Below are positions 36,653-50,710 of a DNA stretch of 64,000 nt, one piece after another. The stretch's first letter is position 1. Each line of letters opens with the position of its first letter. The notes below the pieces were generated by a model. It made no database searches. It was given only the letters and a program-made list of their open reading frames with translations, and was not told where the DNA came from. Made by a program: the position numbers and the translations under genes. The stretch lies in the NCBI GenBank assembly GCA_015680905.1, contig CM027378.1, positions 79,823,501 to 79,887,500 on the forward strand, in the 5' to 3' direction. The DNA comes from Coptis chinensis (lineage: Eukaryota; Streptophyta; Magnoliopsida; Ranunculales; Ranunculaceae).

Positions 36653-37494
36653 TAAATTTTTATTTTCTTATGGAAGTAATGTCAACGAGGTGCCCAATTT
36701 TTTTTTTTTGACCATTATTCGTCTTTTTTAAAAAAAAAATAAAAATAAAACAACTATAGCAACAAAGCTTCCAAATGCAAGGGTAGCTTTGTTGGTAACC
36801 TTGCATTGGAAATACTCTAACAGTTTGATTGTTTTGTTTGCGACTCACATCGCGAGTAATGGAGACGGAAAGTGATAGTGAATTAAATGGTTCTTGTTGT
36901 TGCCGAGGGGCGAAAGCCTTGCGATAAACTTAATTTTTCCCTTAAAGGCCATGTTAAAGATGAACTGGAACTTGATGCCAAGTATAAAGTTCCTACAGAT
37001 ATCATTTGTGAAAATGAGGGGTCAAAAAATGGTGAAGCTGGGGAGTCAGCTGCTAAGGTGATTCAGCAGTGTGTAGAATATGGCGAGATGTGTGATAATG
37101 ATGATGATGAGGTAGTACTGGTGGAGGAAAGTAGTGGTGAGTCTGAGTTGTGGGACTGTGACTCTCGCGGAGACTATTGTATCTACATATTCAAATTTGG
37201 ATAACCATCTAGGGAAAATAGAAGTTCCAAGGATTGGCACTCATGTAATTACTCTTCGAGGAAAGTAGAAGCTCCTAGTGGATAATGTCAAAGAAGCTCG
37301 AGGATCAAGATCTGATAAGCAGAAGAAGAAACGACATAGTTCAATAGTTAAATTTGTGCAATGCGTTTCAAGCTTATGACTAATTTGATTAATTCTTTGG
37401 CTGACTACGGTTTTGCTTTTATCAGTTTTCAAAACAGCAAAATACTCAGTCCTTGGCGAAAAGCAAAGCAAGAGAAGCCGCATCGAAGCTGAGC

Positions 37495-37727
37495 TTTTAT
37501 GATCAAATGCCTGAACCTCGATGGGTCATTTCGATGGGTAGTTGTGCAAATGGCGGTGGCTACTACCACTACTCCTACTCTATTGTTCGTGGCTGTGACA
37601 GGATTGTGCCTGTTGACATTTATGTTCCAGGTTGTCCTCCAACAGCGAAGCTTTGCTCTATGGAGTTCTTCAACTTCGGAAGAAGATCAACCGACAAAAG
37701 GATTTCCTCCATTGGTGGACCAAGTGA
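37495..37727 (+). pseudogene. NDUFS7: 3' fragment of NDUFS7 (complex I 20-kDa / PSST subunit), frameshifted
   Basis: The subunit carries iron-sulphur cluster N2 in mitochondrial complex I. Here the frame runs from [20 protein letters not shown], then [20 protein letters not shown], to YVPGCPPTA. It keeps the three cysteines of this part of the protein. A single-base loss after the PPTA codons then shifts the frame. In the shifted frame the expected end is still readable ([20 protein letters not shown], then HWWTK and a TGA at 37725-37727). The N-terminal two thirds, with the presequence and the CC motif, are absent. The functional gene must be elsewhere. The fragment lies on the same strand as the LTV1 piece. 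Confidence 0.9.
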
Positions 37728-39914
<2,187 letters not shown>

Positions 39915-40621
39915 CGTGTTCAAGACAACTTTGGGGTTCTTTTTTCTGGGAATCCAAACCCGCTTTGATTATTGAAATCCAATGTTCCAAAGCAGCCTCT
40001 ACGGCAGAGGGGCGAAAAGCTTGAAGCATCTCTTCCGCTTTTTGCTTCGCAAAAATCCTTTCTCCTTCATCTCTTCATAATACTTCCGTGCCTCCTCCAA
40101 CTTTCCATTCAAAAAGAGTCCATGTATCAAGACTATATATGAGCTCCGGTCAGGGCTCAATCCATTCTCACTCATCTCACTCCACAGCTTGAAAACATTT
40201 TCAATCTGATCCCACCGACAGAACTTTCTAATCAACATGATATAAGTATCATTAATGGGTGGCATCCAAAGATTTTTCATCTTTTCCAAGAGCTCAAATA
40301 CCTCTTCCCCAGTTTTAAGGATGCCAAAAAAAGCATGATAAGTCCTAATTGTCGGGGAGAAACCCTTTTGCAACATCTCATCAAAGACCACCTTCGCTTC
40401 TTCCACCCGATGACCCTTACAAAGAGGCTTGATTAGTGAATTATAAGTAACAACATTTGGTTTGAAACCCTTCTCTTCCATGGTCTTCATTAAATCAAAG
40501 GCTTCTTTCACATGCTTACCTTTTGCTAATACATAAATGACAGCATTGTAAACCTTTCTATTAGGAGAAACACCCAAATGCTTCATTCGATTAAATAGCT
40601 TGAGAACTTCATGACTTTTGA
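39915..40621 (-). pseudogene. C-terminal fragment of a P-type pentatricopeptide repeat (PPR) protein
   Basis: PPR proteins bind organellar RNA. The minus-strand frame 40586-39999 and its upstream extension to about 40621 contain about five 35-residue repeats. Examples are VYNAVIYVLAKGKHVKEAFD, VVTYNSLIKPLCKGHRVEEA and SSYIVLIHGLFLNGKLEEAR. Upstream, the reading ends abruptly after FKSHEVLKLFNRMK, so most of the protein and the targeting peptide are missing. Near 40040 a one-base shift changes the frame. The expected C-terminus continues in the other frame as AEEMLQAF and VEAALEHWISIIKAGLDSQK to a stop near 39915. It is on the opposite strand to the LTV1, NDUFS7 and HEMC pieces. It resembles the C-terminal half of mitochondrial PPRs but is not functional as read. 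Confidence 0.85.
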
Positions 40622-41061
40622 AATTGAAATTGAATGATTATCTGTTTATCACCTTACAATTATAATGGTGGTTATTCTTCCAAAATCTTTCTGTATGGAC
40701 TTGAGCAGCAGGGCAATAACATCCCCTCAAGGTCACTGGCGAGGCAGTATCAGGTCGAATTTCCAACCCATCCTACCAAATTTCATTCATGTTCAGATAA
40801 AAATAGCATAATAGTGTACCATTTGGAGTAACCTCAGTCAATGTAATTATGCACTTGACATGTATTTTAGTTTATGAAGGAATCGTGTAATTTATTATGA
40901 TACACAAAAAAATTGATCAATTTCTTTATACTATTTGTCCCTAGGTTCTGATTGAGGATACATGAATTCCACCTACAACTCATTTACTCATTCCACTTCT
41001 CAGCCACACACAATTGGTTTTTAATATATAATCTCTTTCAACAATATATCATCTGGAATAT

Positions 41062-41120
<59 letters not shown>

Positions 41121-41235
41121 CTAGAATATTATCCATGCTTTTTAATGTTTAATATAATATCCATTTCTACTTAATCATAAAATAATAATAATAAAAAACT
41201 GAAAAATATAGTTAGCCTAAAGTCAATTTTAAAAA
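40622..41235. other. AT-rich spacer with a TA microsatellite
   Basis: A TA dinucleotide run occupies about 41068-41114. No gene. Confidence 0.5.
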
Positions 41236-41270
41236 TTGCAAGTCCGGCCATAGGTGGGCCAAATAGTTAG
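41236..41270 (+). mobile_element. Plus-strand Helitron-type 3' terminus (degenerate)
   Basis: CAAGTCCGGCCATAGGTGGG, then CCAAATAGTTAG, followed by T. This is the same 3' end as at 42341 with changes: the hairpin arm is weakened and CTAG has become TTAG. Confidence 0.55.
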
Positions 41271-42340
41271 TCTTTAGCAGTTCTTTTTCCGACCTCTCCG
41301 AGGTTGTCCACGCCGAAGAAATTTTAAGTACCCAAAATTAGTCACGAGAAAAACAGAGAAATAAAATTTTAACTACCCACGAGAATCGATAAAAAAATGA
41401 AACAATGAATCGACAAAAAAAAAAAAAAGGAAACAACATCTAACAGAGATTATTATTATTTTTTTTATTTATTTATTTACTTACTTTCCAAAACCCAAAC
41501 AACACTTCATCTTCCCATCTCATCCCCGTGGCATGTTGATAAAAGCGTTTTTTTTGTGGGATCATTAAAAGATAAACATATGATTTTAAGGCATGTATTC
41601 TTCTTGAATACTCAATCAAGTAGTAGTATTGTTATAAAACTTAGATCTTTGCATTGTTAGGTTCTAAATTGTTTGCTTTAATGATAAAATATACATTGTT
41701 TGTTTTAGTATAGTATTGTCAAGTACTTAGTTAAGTTCTCATCGATTGAACTATCCGAGAGATTATGATTAATCGGCTTAAATTAGTTGTGGTAATGCCA
41801 AAAACATGTTTCTACCATAATTTGTCGTAACTTAGTCTAGGCCTTGGAGTGAAGGCAACAGCTTTTACTGTTTTCTTGCTTTTTTTGCTTTGGTATATAT
41901 TGATGTCTCATTTGATATTGCCAGTCGAGACCTCACCAAGTGCAATGTTGGCTTGACCTTTTCGAATGCGTCTTAATTGCTACTCTGACTGTGAAGTGTA
42001 ATTATATTGATTTTTATTTGTGGAGTGCTGATTGATGCTACAATCGGCAAGTTAGCTGTCCAAATACTTTGTCAAACAGCTGAGAAAGCTAAGGTAGGAC
42101 TCTAATCTAGATTTGAAATTGACATCGATTTGTCTTTCGCTACTGTTAATGCATCAGCCAGAAAAGATGTATGCATTACACTAACTAGATCAAAGTTTGA
42201 GAACTTGCAATCCCGTTAAAAAAAAATAGAAAAACATAAATCCTTCAAACAAAGTATGCAATGAATCATTAGCTATCAATATACATATATTATTTATTCA
42301 AGTGAATTTTAGGCTTTTGAGTCATTAGCTATCTATGTAG
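41271..42340. other. Sequence between the two Helitron-type 3' ends
   Basis: No gene or repeat recognised. The final part (42290-42340) probably belongs to the interior of the element ending at 42373. Confidence 0.3.
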
Positions 42341-42373
42341 CAAGTCCGGCCATAGGCCGGGCCAAATGGCTAG
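42341..42373 (+). mobile_element. Plus-strand Helitron-type 3' terminus
   Basis: CAAGTCCGGCCATAGGCCGG, then GCCAAATGGCTAG, followed by T. CCGGCC and GGCCGG form a 6-bp stem around ATA. The distance from the stem to CTAG fits a plant Helitron 3' end inserted before a host T. The 5' partner was not found. If it lies upstream of 34.7 kb, the gene-fragment cluster would be its cargo. Confidence 0.65.
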
Positions 42374-44204
42374 TATCTAATTGTTCTACAGTAGCGAAAT
42401 GCCGTGAGTTTTTGTCTTTGATGTACTCGGCATAAGTCCAGTAGTCCAGTTTTTCACTTAGCAGGTCTTAGAACATGTTAGTTTTTCAAAAAAGAAAATC
42501 TTACGTTTGAGCCCAATTACCCACTCGGCCCTTCCTTTGGTATGGACTAGCTCACTAGCTCTTCTATGTAGAAAATGAGATCAATTTGATTTACAAACAC
42601 TAGGGAGTACTCAACTCCACAGTGAATTCATATATAGGTTGGCAAGGACTGCCAAATTGTGGTGGTCTTCTGACAAATTTGAGTTGTTTTAGTTGATCAA
42701 TTAGACAATTACACCGTTAATGCAACTTGCACTGTAAAACTCGCGTAGAATATAAACTCTAGAAGAAATATGAACGACATCCACATTATTAGGTAAAAAT
42801 TGACCTTAATTAATTTAACCTGTAGCTAACCGAGATATACTTGCTAGCTAACTTAATGATAAATATAAATGGCTAATTCATCTGAAAGATGTGCATAGCT
42901 ACGGTATTTTAGTTTAATGCCGAAATCTTCTAGTTTCTTTTTACACTTGCATAATTTCTTCTCAAGTCTCAACCATTTAAACTGTAGCAATTTACGCCAG
43001 GTTGAAATCTTAAGTGAGAATGTGGAGATATTGAGTTTTCTAATTGCACATCAATTTTTAGGTCCTTCATTAAAGGTCCCACTGTGATTGACCCCGTTGG
43101 CATGAAAATGGTATTAAAATTTAAAATTAGGCCGAATATTCAAACAACAGCTGCACCTGCCTCCGTTATAGAGAGTCCAAGTATCCAACTAATCTTTTCA
43201 TCCCGTCAATAAGGCTTCTTCGACCGTACTCGGTACTTCTTAGTACAATTCTGTTGTCTAAAAAATTGACATAAAATGACAGATCAACTTTTGAACTCGC
43301 GGTCGTGTGGAATTGCTTACTACTTACTAGTAAACGTGTGCTACTTTGAATTTTAGTTGGTTGATAATTCATATAGTTGATAATTTTGGTACCAAGAAAA
43401 ACTTGGTTGCTAGAGACAAGCTGAAGGTGTTGTTCTTGTTCTGCTGGTCAAGTCTTTGAGAGTTGGGCACTTGGGGCTTGGGCTACAAATTCCTGGGGTC
43501 ACTTACGACGACAGAAATTCTAGAGACAAATCATCTGATCTTGGAGATCTGTCACTATCATTTCTCTGAATGCGTAATGCATATCATAACATCGCGTGTG
43601 GTGCTTTTGATTAGAATTACTTTGAATTCTTGGTGACACATACCCACATATCTCTACACTATATGATAGCCGGGTATTTAGGAACCCCTCTCCACTGTCG
43701 AGTAGGCAATTTGTAATCCCCATAGTTGCTTAATTTTGAAACACCTCCTCACAAAAATTATAACAAACTCCCTATTAATTAATAATTTAGAAAAGCCTCC
43801 CTAATATCACTTAAATTATATAATTATTTCCAATTATTAATAACATAATTATTCCGTATTAAAAAAATAGATGAGCCTTTCCTATATAATTACAATTACC
43901 AATTACAATTAGAATCCAAAAAAATCATGTTAACTATGAACTCGAGAGACGGGTTTTAAGACTTTAAGACTTTAGAAAAAAAAAAAAAAAACCAATGCGC
44001 AACATGGTTTGCATACTTGTGAATGATATGATAACATCATTCTGTGTACGTAACAAGACAAGGTTAACAACATAATTTTCTCCAGGGCCAGCCTATAAGG
44101 TTCACGAGCCTATAATTGGCCTACAAGGTTCACTGGTTTATAATTTCTCATATTGAGCAAGACTGGGAAGAACTCTAGAACGACTGGACAACTGAAAAAG
44201 TCCT
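42374..44204. other. Intergenic sequence
   Basis: No gene supported. The minus-strand frames at 43166-43372 and 43520-43723 have no recognisable domains. Confidence 0.3.
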
Positions 44205-44527
44205 TTGGAGTATCTTCAGGAGTGCAACAAAAAAAACACCAAAATTTTAAACGAAAAAAACACCAACCATGTTTAAGAACAACGTCAAATTTTCGACATC
44301 AAATGACGCAGTTTTAGATAAACCGCGATATATAGCCTATGTGGTTTTTCCAAAACCGCGCAACTAAAGCCCATATGACAGGCCCAAGCCTACGCGGTTT
44401 TTCAGAAACTACGCTGTGTTCTCAACACTGCGTGCTACTTCTATATATACTAGATTTTGGACCCGGGCATACGCCCGGGATCTATTAAATATTTTGTGTG
44501 CTGAAAAAGCTTTACAAAATGCCTCAC

Positions 44528-44965
44528 ACAAATTTTCGAATCAGAATATATTTTTATTAAAAATAAATCAAAATACGCTAATGAGCAAATGATTATGGTG
44601 CATAAGTACTTGGAAAATAAGGGATCAAATTGAGATAGCATATTCACTTTGTGGTTTAGGATATTAATCCGTAATTTTTAAATAGAATTATCTTAAACTC
44701 GGTCTAGCTTGTATAATAGTTTTCTTAGATTTATAGTGATTTAGCGGCAAATTTTCGAATCGAATATATTTTTATTGAAAATAAACCTAAATATATTAAT
44801 GAGCAAATGATTATGGTGTATAAGTACTTGAAACTAAGGGATTAAATTGAGATAACCTTTTTTCACTTTATGGTTTAAAATATTAATCCATAATTTTCAA
44901 ATAGAATTATCTTAAACTTAATCTAGCTTGTATAATAGTTTTATTAGATTTATGGTGATTTAGTC
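44528..44965. repeat. ~220-bp direct repeat, two copies
   Basis: CAAATTTTCGAATCAGAATA near 44528 and CAAATTTTCGAATCGAATAT near 44748 start two copies of the unit that is present three times in Helitron 1. Confidence 0.85.
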
Positions 44966-45439
44966 AGAAATCATCACCATTCAAATTTTATGTACTAATG
45001 TGTACAAATCACTAAAACAGATTGATTATTTTCATATCATCAAAAAATACACTACTCTCATTTGAAAAGATTTATCACATGAACGTGTTCTATGAACGGG
45101 TGTCATTATATTAAATTATTCTAAAAAATATTAGCAACTATGCATAACTATGAAAAAATAAAAATTATATTAATTACTCATTTAAATTTCTTGCACCATT
45201 CTCTATAAAAAGGAAGCACCAAACCTTGATAAAACTCATTGACTTCTTTTTATTGTTAGGTTTAATAATATAAGTTTGATTAAAGTTTTGTGAGAATGTC
45301 CAATGTGGCCAAAATAATATTGAAGCTGCTTGAATAGCAAGACATTAATCCCAATCACAATAAAAAAAATTATAATAAATACTATTTAAAATGCAAAACT
45401 ATATTTGTCGAGACATTTATTCTCTCTACATATAATACA

Positions 45440-46890
45440 AATATGTTTTAGAGTTATTAGTTCAATGCATTTGCATCAAGTTTTTGATTTTCCATTAATT
45501 ATATATTCTTTGAGATTAGTTTAATGTAGTACGTTGCATCCAGTTTCTAATTTTTCATTAATTATTCTTTAAGGCTAGTTCAATGCAGTTGCATCAAGTT
45601 TCCAATTTTCTGTTAATTATTATTTGAGGTTAGTTCAGTGCAATTGTATTCACTTTATGATTTCCAGCTAGTTATTCATTAAGGTTAATTCAAGATGCTT
45701 GCATCCACTTTTCGATGTTTCGTTAATTAGTCTTTGAGATTAGTTCATTGTATTTGCATCCATGTTCCAATCTCCCGTTAATTACTCTTTGAGGTTAGTT
45801 TAATACATCTATATCCAGTTTCTGATTTCCTATTAATTGTTTTTCTAGGTTAGTTCGATAGTTTACAATTTCTATACAGCTTTTACATATATGTAAGTGG
45901 TCTGCTTTTATAAATTCACTTTCGTTTTGGGTTCCTAATTACTCGTAATTATTCATGTGAGAAGGTTAAAAAAGTGGACATTTATGCTTTGAGGTCAAGC
46001 ATGATGCGCTTACATCCGACTTCCGATTTCTAGTTAACTATTTTTTGAGGTTATTTCAATGCATTTGCATCCAATTTTTATTTTCCGTAGTTAATCTCTC
46101 GATTTTAGTTTAATGCAATTGCATCCAGTTTTTGGTTTTCCGTTAATTATTCTTTGAGGTTAGTTCAATGCAGTTGCATCCGATTTTCGATTTTATGTTA
46201 ATTGTTTTTTGAGATTAGTTCAATGCATTTGCATCAAGTTTTCGATTTCCATTAATTATTTTTTTAGGTTAGTTCAATGCAGTTACATCAAATTTATAAT
46301 TTCTCGTTAATTATTCATTAAGGTTAGTTAAGTGCGGTTTCATCCATTTTTCAATGTATCGTTAATTAGTCTTTGAGATTACTTCATTGCATTTGGATCC
46401 AGTTTTCAATTTCCCGTTAATAACTCTTTTTAAAGGTTAGTTCAATGATGCATCCGATCTAGTTTCGATTATTTATGCTTTGAGGTTAGTTCGATACAAT
46501 TATATCCGGTTTCTGATTTCCCGTTAACTATTCTTTGAGGTTATTTCAATGCATTTGCATTTAGTTTCTAATTTTTTACCAATTATTCTATGAGGTTAGT
46601 TCAATGCAGTTGCATTCAGTTTTTTATTTTTTGTTTATTATTTTTTGAGTTAAGTTCAATGCATTTGCATCAAGTTTTTGGTTTCCCATTAATTATTATT
46701 TGAGGTTTGTTTGATGTATTTGCATACTATTTTCGATTTTTCGTTAAATATTTTTCAAAGATTTGCATCCAATTTCTAATTTTCCATTAATTATTCTCTG
46801 TCGTTAGTTTAATGCAATTTGTATAAAGTTTCTAATTTCCCGTTAATTACTCTTTGAGCTCAGTTATGTATTTGAATCCAGTTTTCGATT
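45440..46890. repeat. ~54-bp satellite in Helitron 2 (left blocks)
   Basis: Degenerate copies of the TTAGTTCAATGCATTTGCAT unit at 45440-45860 and 46010-46890, separated by a short unique stretch. Confidence 0.85.
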
Positions 46891-47639
46891 TCTTTATAAT
46901 TATCTAATGTGGTGTGTAATACCAAGTTCTATCGATCCATCTCAGAAGTGTCATTGCAAACATGACATAAAAGTAAATTATGCTTAATTTACTATGTGGG
47001 ATCATCAAGATTGTTCGGTTTTCGATTTCCAGCTAATTATTCTTTAAATTATGCATGACTCACTATATGGAATCGATCTTCAAAGATTATCTACTTAACG
47101 GTGTTGTTATATTAATTATTCTCAAAAAATATTTGCAAATATGCGTAACTATTATATATTAATATTATATTTATCACTAAACCAAATTTCTTATAACGTG
47201 AAAAAACTCACTCTCCATTAAAAAAAAAACTTGCATTTGATAAAATCCTTCAACTTCATTTTGTTGTTTAATAATAGAAGTTTGATTGATGTTTTGTGAG
47301 ATTGCCTAATAAAGCGAAGTTTATATATATTGAAGCTACTTGAATACGAAAAGAGATAAGATAAACACCATTTTAAATACAAAACTATATTTATCGAGAC
47401 ATTCCCACAACATATAACCCAACTATGTTTTGAGGTTAGTTCAATGCATTTGCATCCAGTTTCTGATTTTCCGTTATTTATATTTTGATGTTAGTTTAAT
47501 GCAGTTGCATCCAATTTCCAATTCTCGTTATTTATTTTTTGAGATCAATTCAATGTCGTTGCATCCAGTTTCTGATTTATCGTTAATTATTTTTTTTTTG
47601 TTAGTTTAATACATTTGTATCCAATTTCCAATTTCCTTA

Positions 47640-49954
47640 ATTGTTCTTTCAGGTCGATTCGATGCATTTGCATCCAGTTTTTGATTTCCCGTTAATTATT
47701 CTGTGAGATTAATTTAATGTATTTGCATCCAGTTTCTGATTTCTCGTTTATTATTTGATAAAGTTGTATTTGCATATAGTTTCCGATTTCCGTTAATTAT
47801 TTTTTAAGATTAGTTCCACGATTTTGCATTATGTTTCTAATTTATAATTAATTTTTCTTTTTGAGGTTAGTTCAATGCAAATTGTATTCAATTTCGATTT
47901 CATGTTAATTTAATCTTTGAGGGTTAGCTCAATGTATTTGCATCCAGCCTCGATTTTTTATGACAATTATTTTTTAATGTTAGTTTGATGTATTTGAATC
48001 CAAGTTTTGATTTTCTGTTAATTATTCTTTGAGGTTAGTTTAATGTAGTTGTATCCATATTCCGATTTTCTATTAATTAATTTTTAAGATTAGTTTAATG
48101 CTTGTATTTGCATCCAGTTTCCGATTTTCCGTTAAATATTATTTGAGGTTAGTTCGATACATTTGCATCCAGTTTTTGGTTCCCCATTAATTGTTTTTTT
48201 TTTAACGTTAGTTTCATTCAATATTATACATATTTTAAAATATTTGTCATTATTGCTTTGTCGTTATTATTTTTTTTTTTTTTCATTTTCTATTATATAT
48301 TTTGTGATGTTATTTTTAGTATAATTGTTACGCGTTAAAGATATATTCGAAATAAGTCGGTGTTTTATCATAGTCTCATAGACACTAAAATTGTATGATT
48401 TGTAATATGGAATTAGTTTCTACAAATCACTTATTTTTTAGCAATTTTTTTATTTGATCAAATATATAAAAATTAGAACAATAAAAGTGTTTGATTCGTA
48501 ACATGAAATTACATTCATTTCCTGTTAATTGTTCTTCAAGGTCAGTTCGATGCATTTGCATCCAATTTTTGATTTCCCGTTAATTATTCTGTGAGATTAA
48601 TTTAATGTATTTGCATCCAGTTTCTGATTTCTCGTTTATTATTTGATAAAGTTGTATTTGCATATAGTTTCCGATTTCCCGTTAATTATTTTTTTAAGAT
48701 TAGTTCCACGCATTTGCATTATGTTTCTAATTTATAATTAATTTTTCTTTGAGGTTAGTTCAATGCAGTTGTATTCAATTTCCGATTTCATGTTAATTTA
48801 ATCTTTGAGGGTTAGTTCAATGTATTTGCATCCAGTTTCCGATTTTATGACAATTATTTTTTAATGTTAGTTTGATGTATTTGCATCCAAGTTTTGATTT
48901 TCTATTAATTATTCTTTGAGGTTAGTTTAATGTAGTTGTATACATATTCCGATTTTCTATTAATTAATTTTTAAGATTAGTTTAATGCCTGTATTTGCAT
49001 CAAGTTTCCGATTTTCCATTAAATATTATTTGAGGTTAGTTCGTTACATTTGCATCAAGTTTTTGGTTCCCCATTAATTGTTTTTTTTTACGTTAGTTTC
49101 ATTCAATATTATACATATTTTAAAATATTTGTCATTATTGCTTTGTCGTTATTATTTTTTTTCTTTTCATTTTCTATTATATATTTTGTGATGTTATTTT
49201 TAGTATAATTGTTACGCGTTAAAGATATATTCGAAATAAGTCGGTGTTTTATCATAGTCTCATAGACACTAAAATTGTATGATTTGTAATATGGAATTAG
49301 TTTCTACAAATCACTTATTTTTTAGCAATTTTTTTATTTGATCAAATATATAAAAATTAGAACAATAAAAGTGTTTGATTCGTAACATGAAATTACATTC
49401 ATTTCCTGTTAATTGTTCTTCAAGGTCACTTCGATGCATTTGCATCCAGTTTTTGATTTCCCATTAATTATTCTGTGAGATTAATTTAATGTATTTGCAT
49501 CCAGTTTCTGATTTCTCGTTTATTATTTGATAAAGTTGTATTTGCATATAGTTTCCGATTTCCCGTTAATTATTTTTTAAGATTAGTTCCACGCATTTGC
49601 ATTATGTTTCTAATTTATAATTAATTTTTCTTTGAGGTTAGTTCAATGCAGTTGTATTCAATTTCCGATTTCATGTTAATTTAATCTTTGAGGGTTAGGC
49701 CAATGTATTTGCATCCAGTTTCCGATTTTATGACAATTATTTTTTAATGTTAGTTTGATGTATTTGCATCCAAGTTTTGATTTTCTGTTAATTATTCTTT
49801 GAGGTTAGTTTAATGTAGTTGTATCCATATTCCGATTTTCTATTAATTAATTTTTAAGATTAGTTTAATGCTTGTATTTGCATCCAGTTTCCGATTTTCC
49901 GTTAAATATTATTTGAGGTTAGTTCGATACATTTGCATCCAGTTTTTGGTTCCC

Positions 49955-50003
<49 letters not shown>

Positions 50004-50300
50004 TATTTATTTTTTACGTTAGTTTCATTCAATATTATACATATTTTAAAATATTTGTCATTATTGCTTTGTCGTTATTTTTTTTTTCTTTTCATTTTCT
50101 ATTATATATTTTGTGATGTTATTTTTAGTATAATTGTTACGCGTTAAAGATATATTCGAAATAAGTCGGTGTTTTATCATAGTCTCATAGACACTAAAAT
50201 TATATGATTTGTAATATAGAATTAGTTTCTACAAATCACTTATTTTTTAGCAATTTTTTTATTTGATCAAATATATAAAAATTAGAACAATAAAAGTGTT
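47640..50300. repeat. ~0.88-kb higher-order repeat, three copies
   Basis: The landmark TTCGATGCATTTGCATCC falls near 47658, 48547 and 49428, so the periods are about 889 and 881 bases. Each unit contains about ten 54-bp monomers. It then has the block with TTACGCGTTAAAGATATATT, the TTAGTTTCTACAAATCACTT / TTTGATCAAATATA unit, and GTAACATGAAATTACATTC. The copies are nearly identical. The third contains a long TTA expansion. Confidence 0.9.
49953..50012. repeat. TTA trinucleotide microsatellite
   Basis: About fifteen TTA/ATT triplets at the place where the sister 0.88-kb units have a simple T-run. It is specific to the third unit. Confidence 0.95.
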
Positions 50301-50710
50301 TGATTCGTAACATGAAATTACATTCTACAAATCACCTATTTTTTTAGCAATTTTTTATTTTATTTTATCAAATATATAAGAATTGACAATACACTCAAAC
50401 TCTCCAAATATAAGAATTAGAAATACACTCAAACTCTCCAAAGAGGTTCAATGTAGGTAGGATTGTAGGCTATTAGAAAATACTATCTTTCATATTATAG
50501 TGCCACATAGGATAGAGAAAAATCTAACTCTCATATTAGAGTGACACATAGGAGAGAGAAAATCCTCCTTTAAAGGTCTCTGTTTTAGTATATAGATAGT
50601 AGATATGACCAAAACCGCGTGGTTCAATCACTTTCAACTTTTCTCTCAATTATAAATTTTTTCCTTAGTAAAAAAAAAACAAAAACCTACCTAAACTCTT
50701 GAAATTTTAT

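Larger units (their letters stand above)
35195..37335 (+). pseudogene. LTV1: LTV1 (low-temperature-viability) ribosome-biogenesis factor, broken copy
   Basis: LTV1 helps export and mature the small ribosomal subunit. Homology is spread along the plus strand: SSRIRKEILELGFPDD (about 35230-35280), AYDASRVNVSGI (35574-35610), then PEVSALLDHDSDMSRFGSDV and EDLEEDFVV (about 35690-35775). Further on come EEKPRVRRLLDEQFDM (35911-35961), DELELDAKYKVPTD (about 36960-37000), EESSGESELWDC (about 37126-37160), and then, in another frame, AETIVSTYSNLDNH and HVITLRGK, ending in an in-frame TAG. Frame changes, a TAA soon after the first block, a duplicated exon segment and a missing C-terminus show it is not functional. 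Intron-like sequence (a polypyrimidine tract and CAG before AYDAS) is retained, so it is not a processed copy. Confidence 0.85.
44450..50603 (-). mobile_element. Helitron 2, satellite-bearing, inserted in the PMD transposon
   Basis: Plus-strand left edge: host A, then CTAGATTTTGGACCCGGGCA followed by TACGCCCGGG. Reversed, this is a strong CCCGGGC/GCCCGGG hairpin followed about 11 bases later by CTAG. Right edge, read backwards: TCTACTATCTATATACTA then AAACAGAGACC, next to host T. Both ends fit insertion into an A|T site, and removing it rejoins CTTCTATATA with TATGACC. At 6154 bp it is the largest of the three satellite-bearing elements. No Rep/helicase coding sequence can be seen, so it would depend on proteins from elsewhere. 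Confidence 0.85.

Noticed and set aside
40952..41152. 66-codon frame with Ile-Tyr repeats
   Set aside because: Translation of the TA dinucleotide run.
49868..50116. 82-codon frame with a long tyrosine run
   Set aside because: Encoded by the TTA/ATT microsatellite inside the Helitron.
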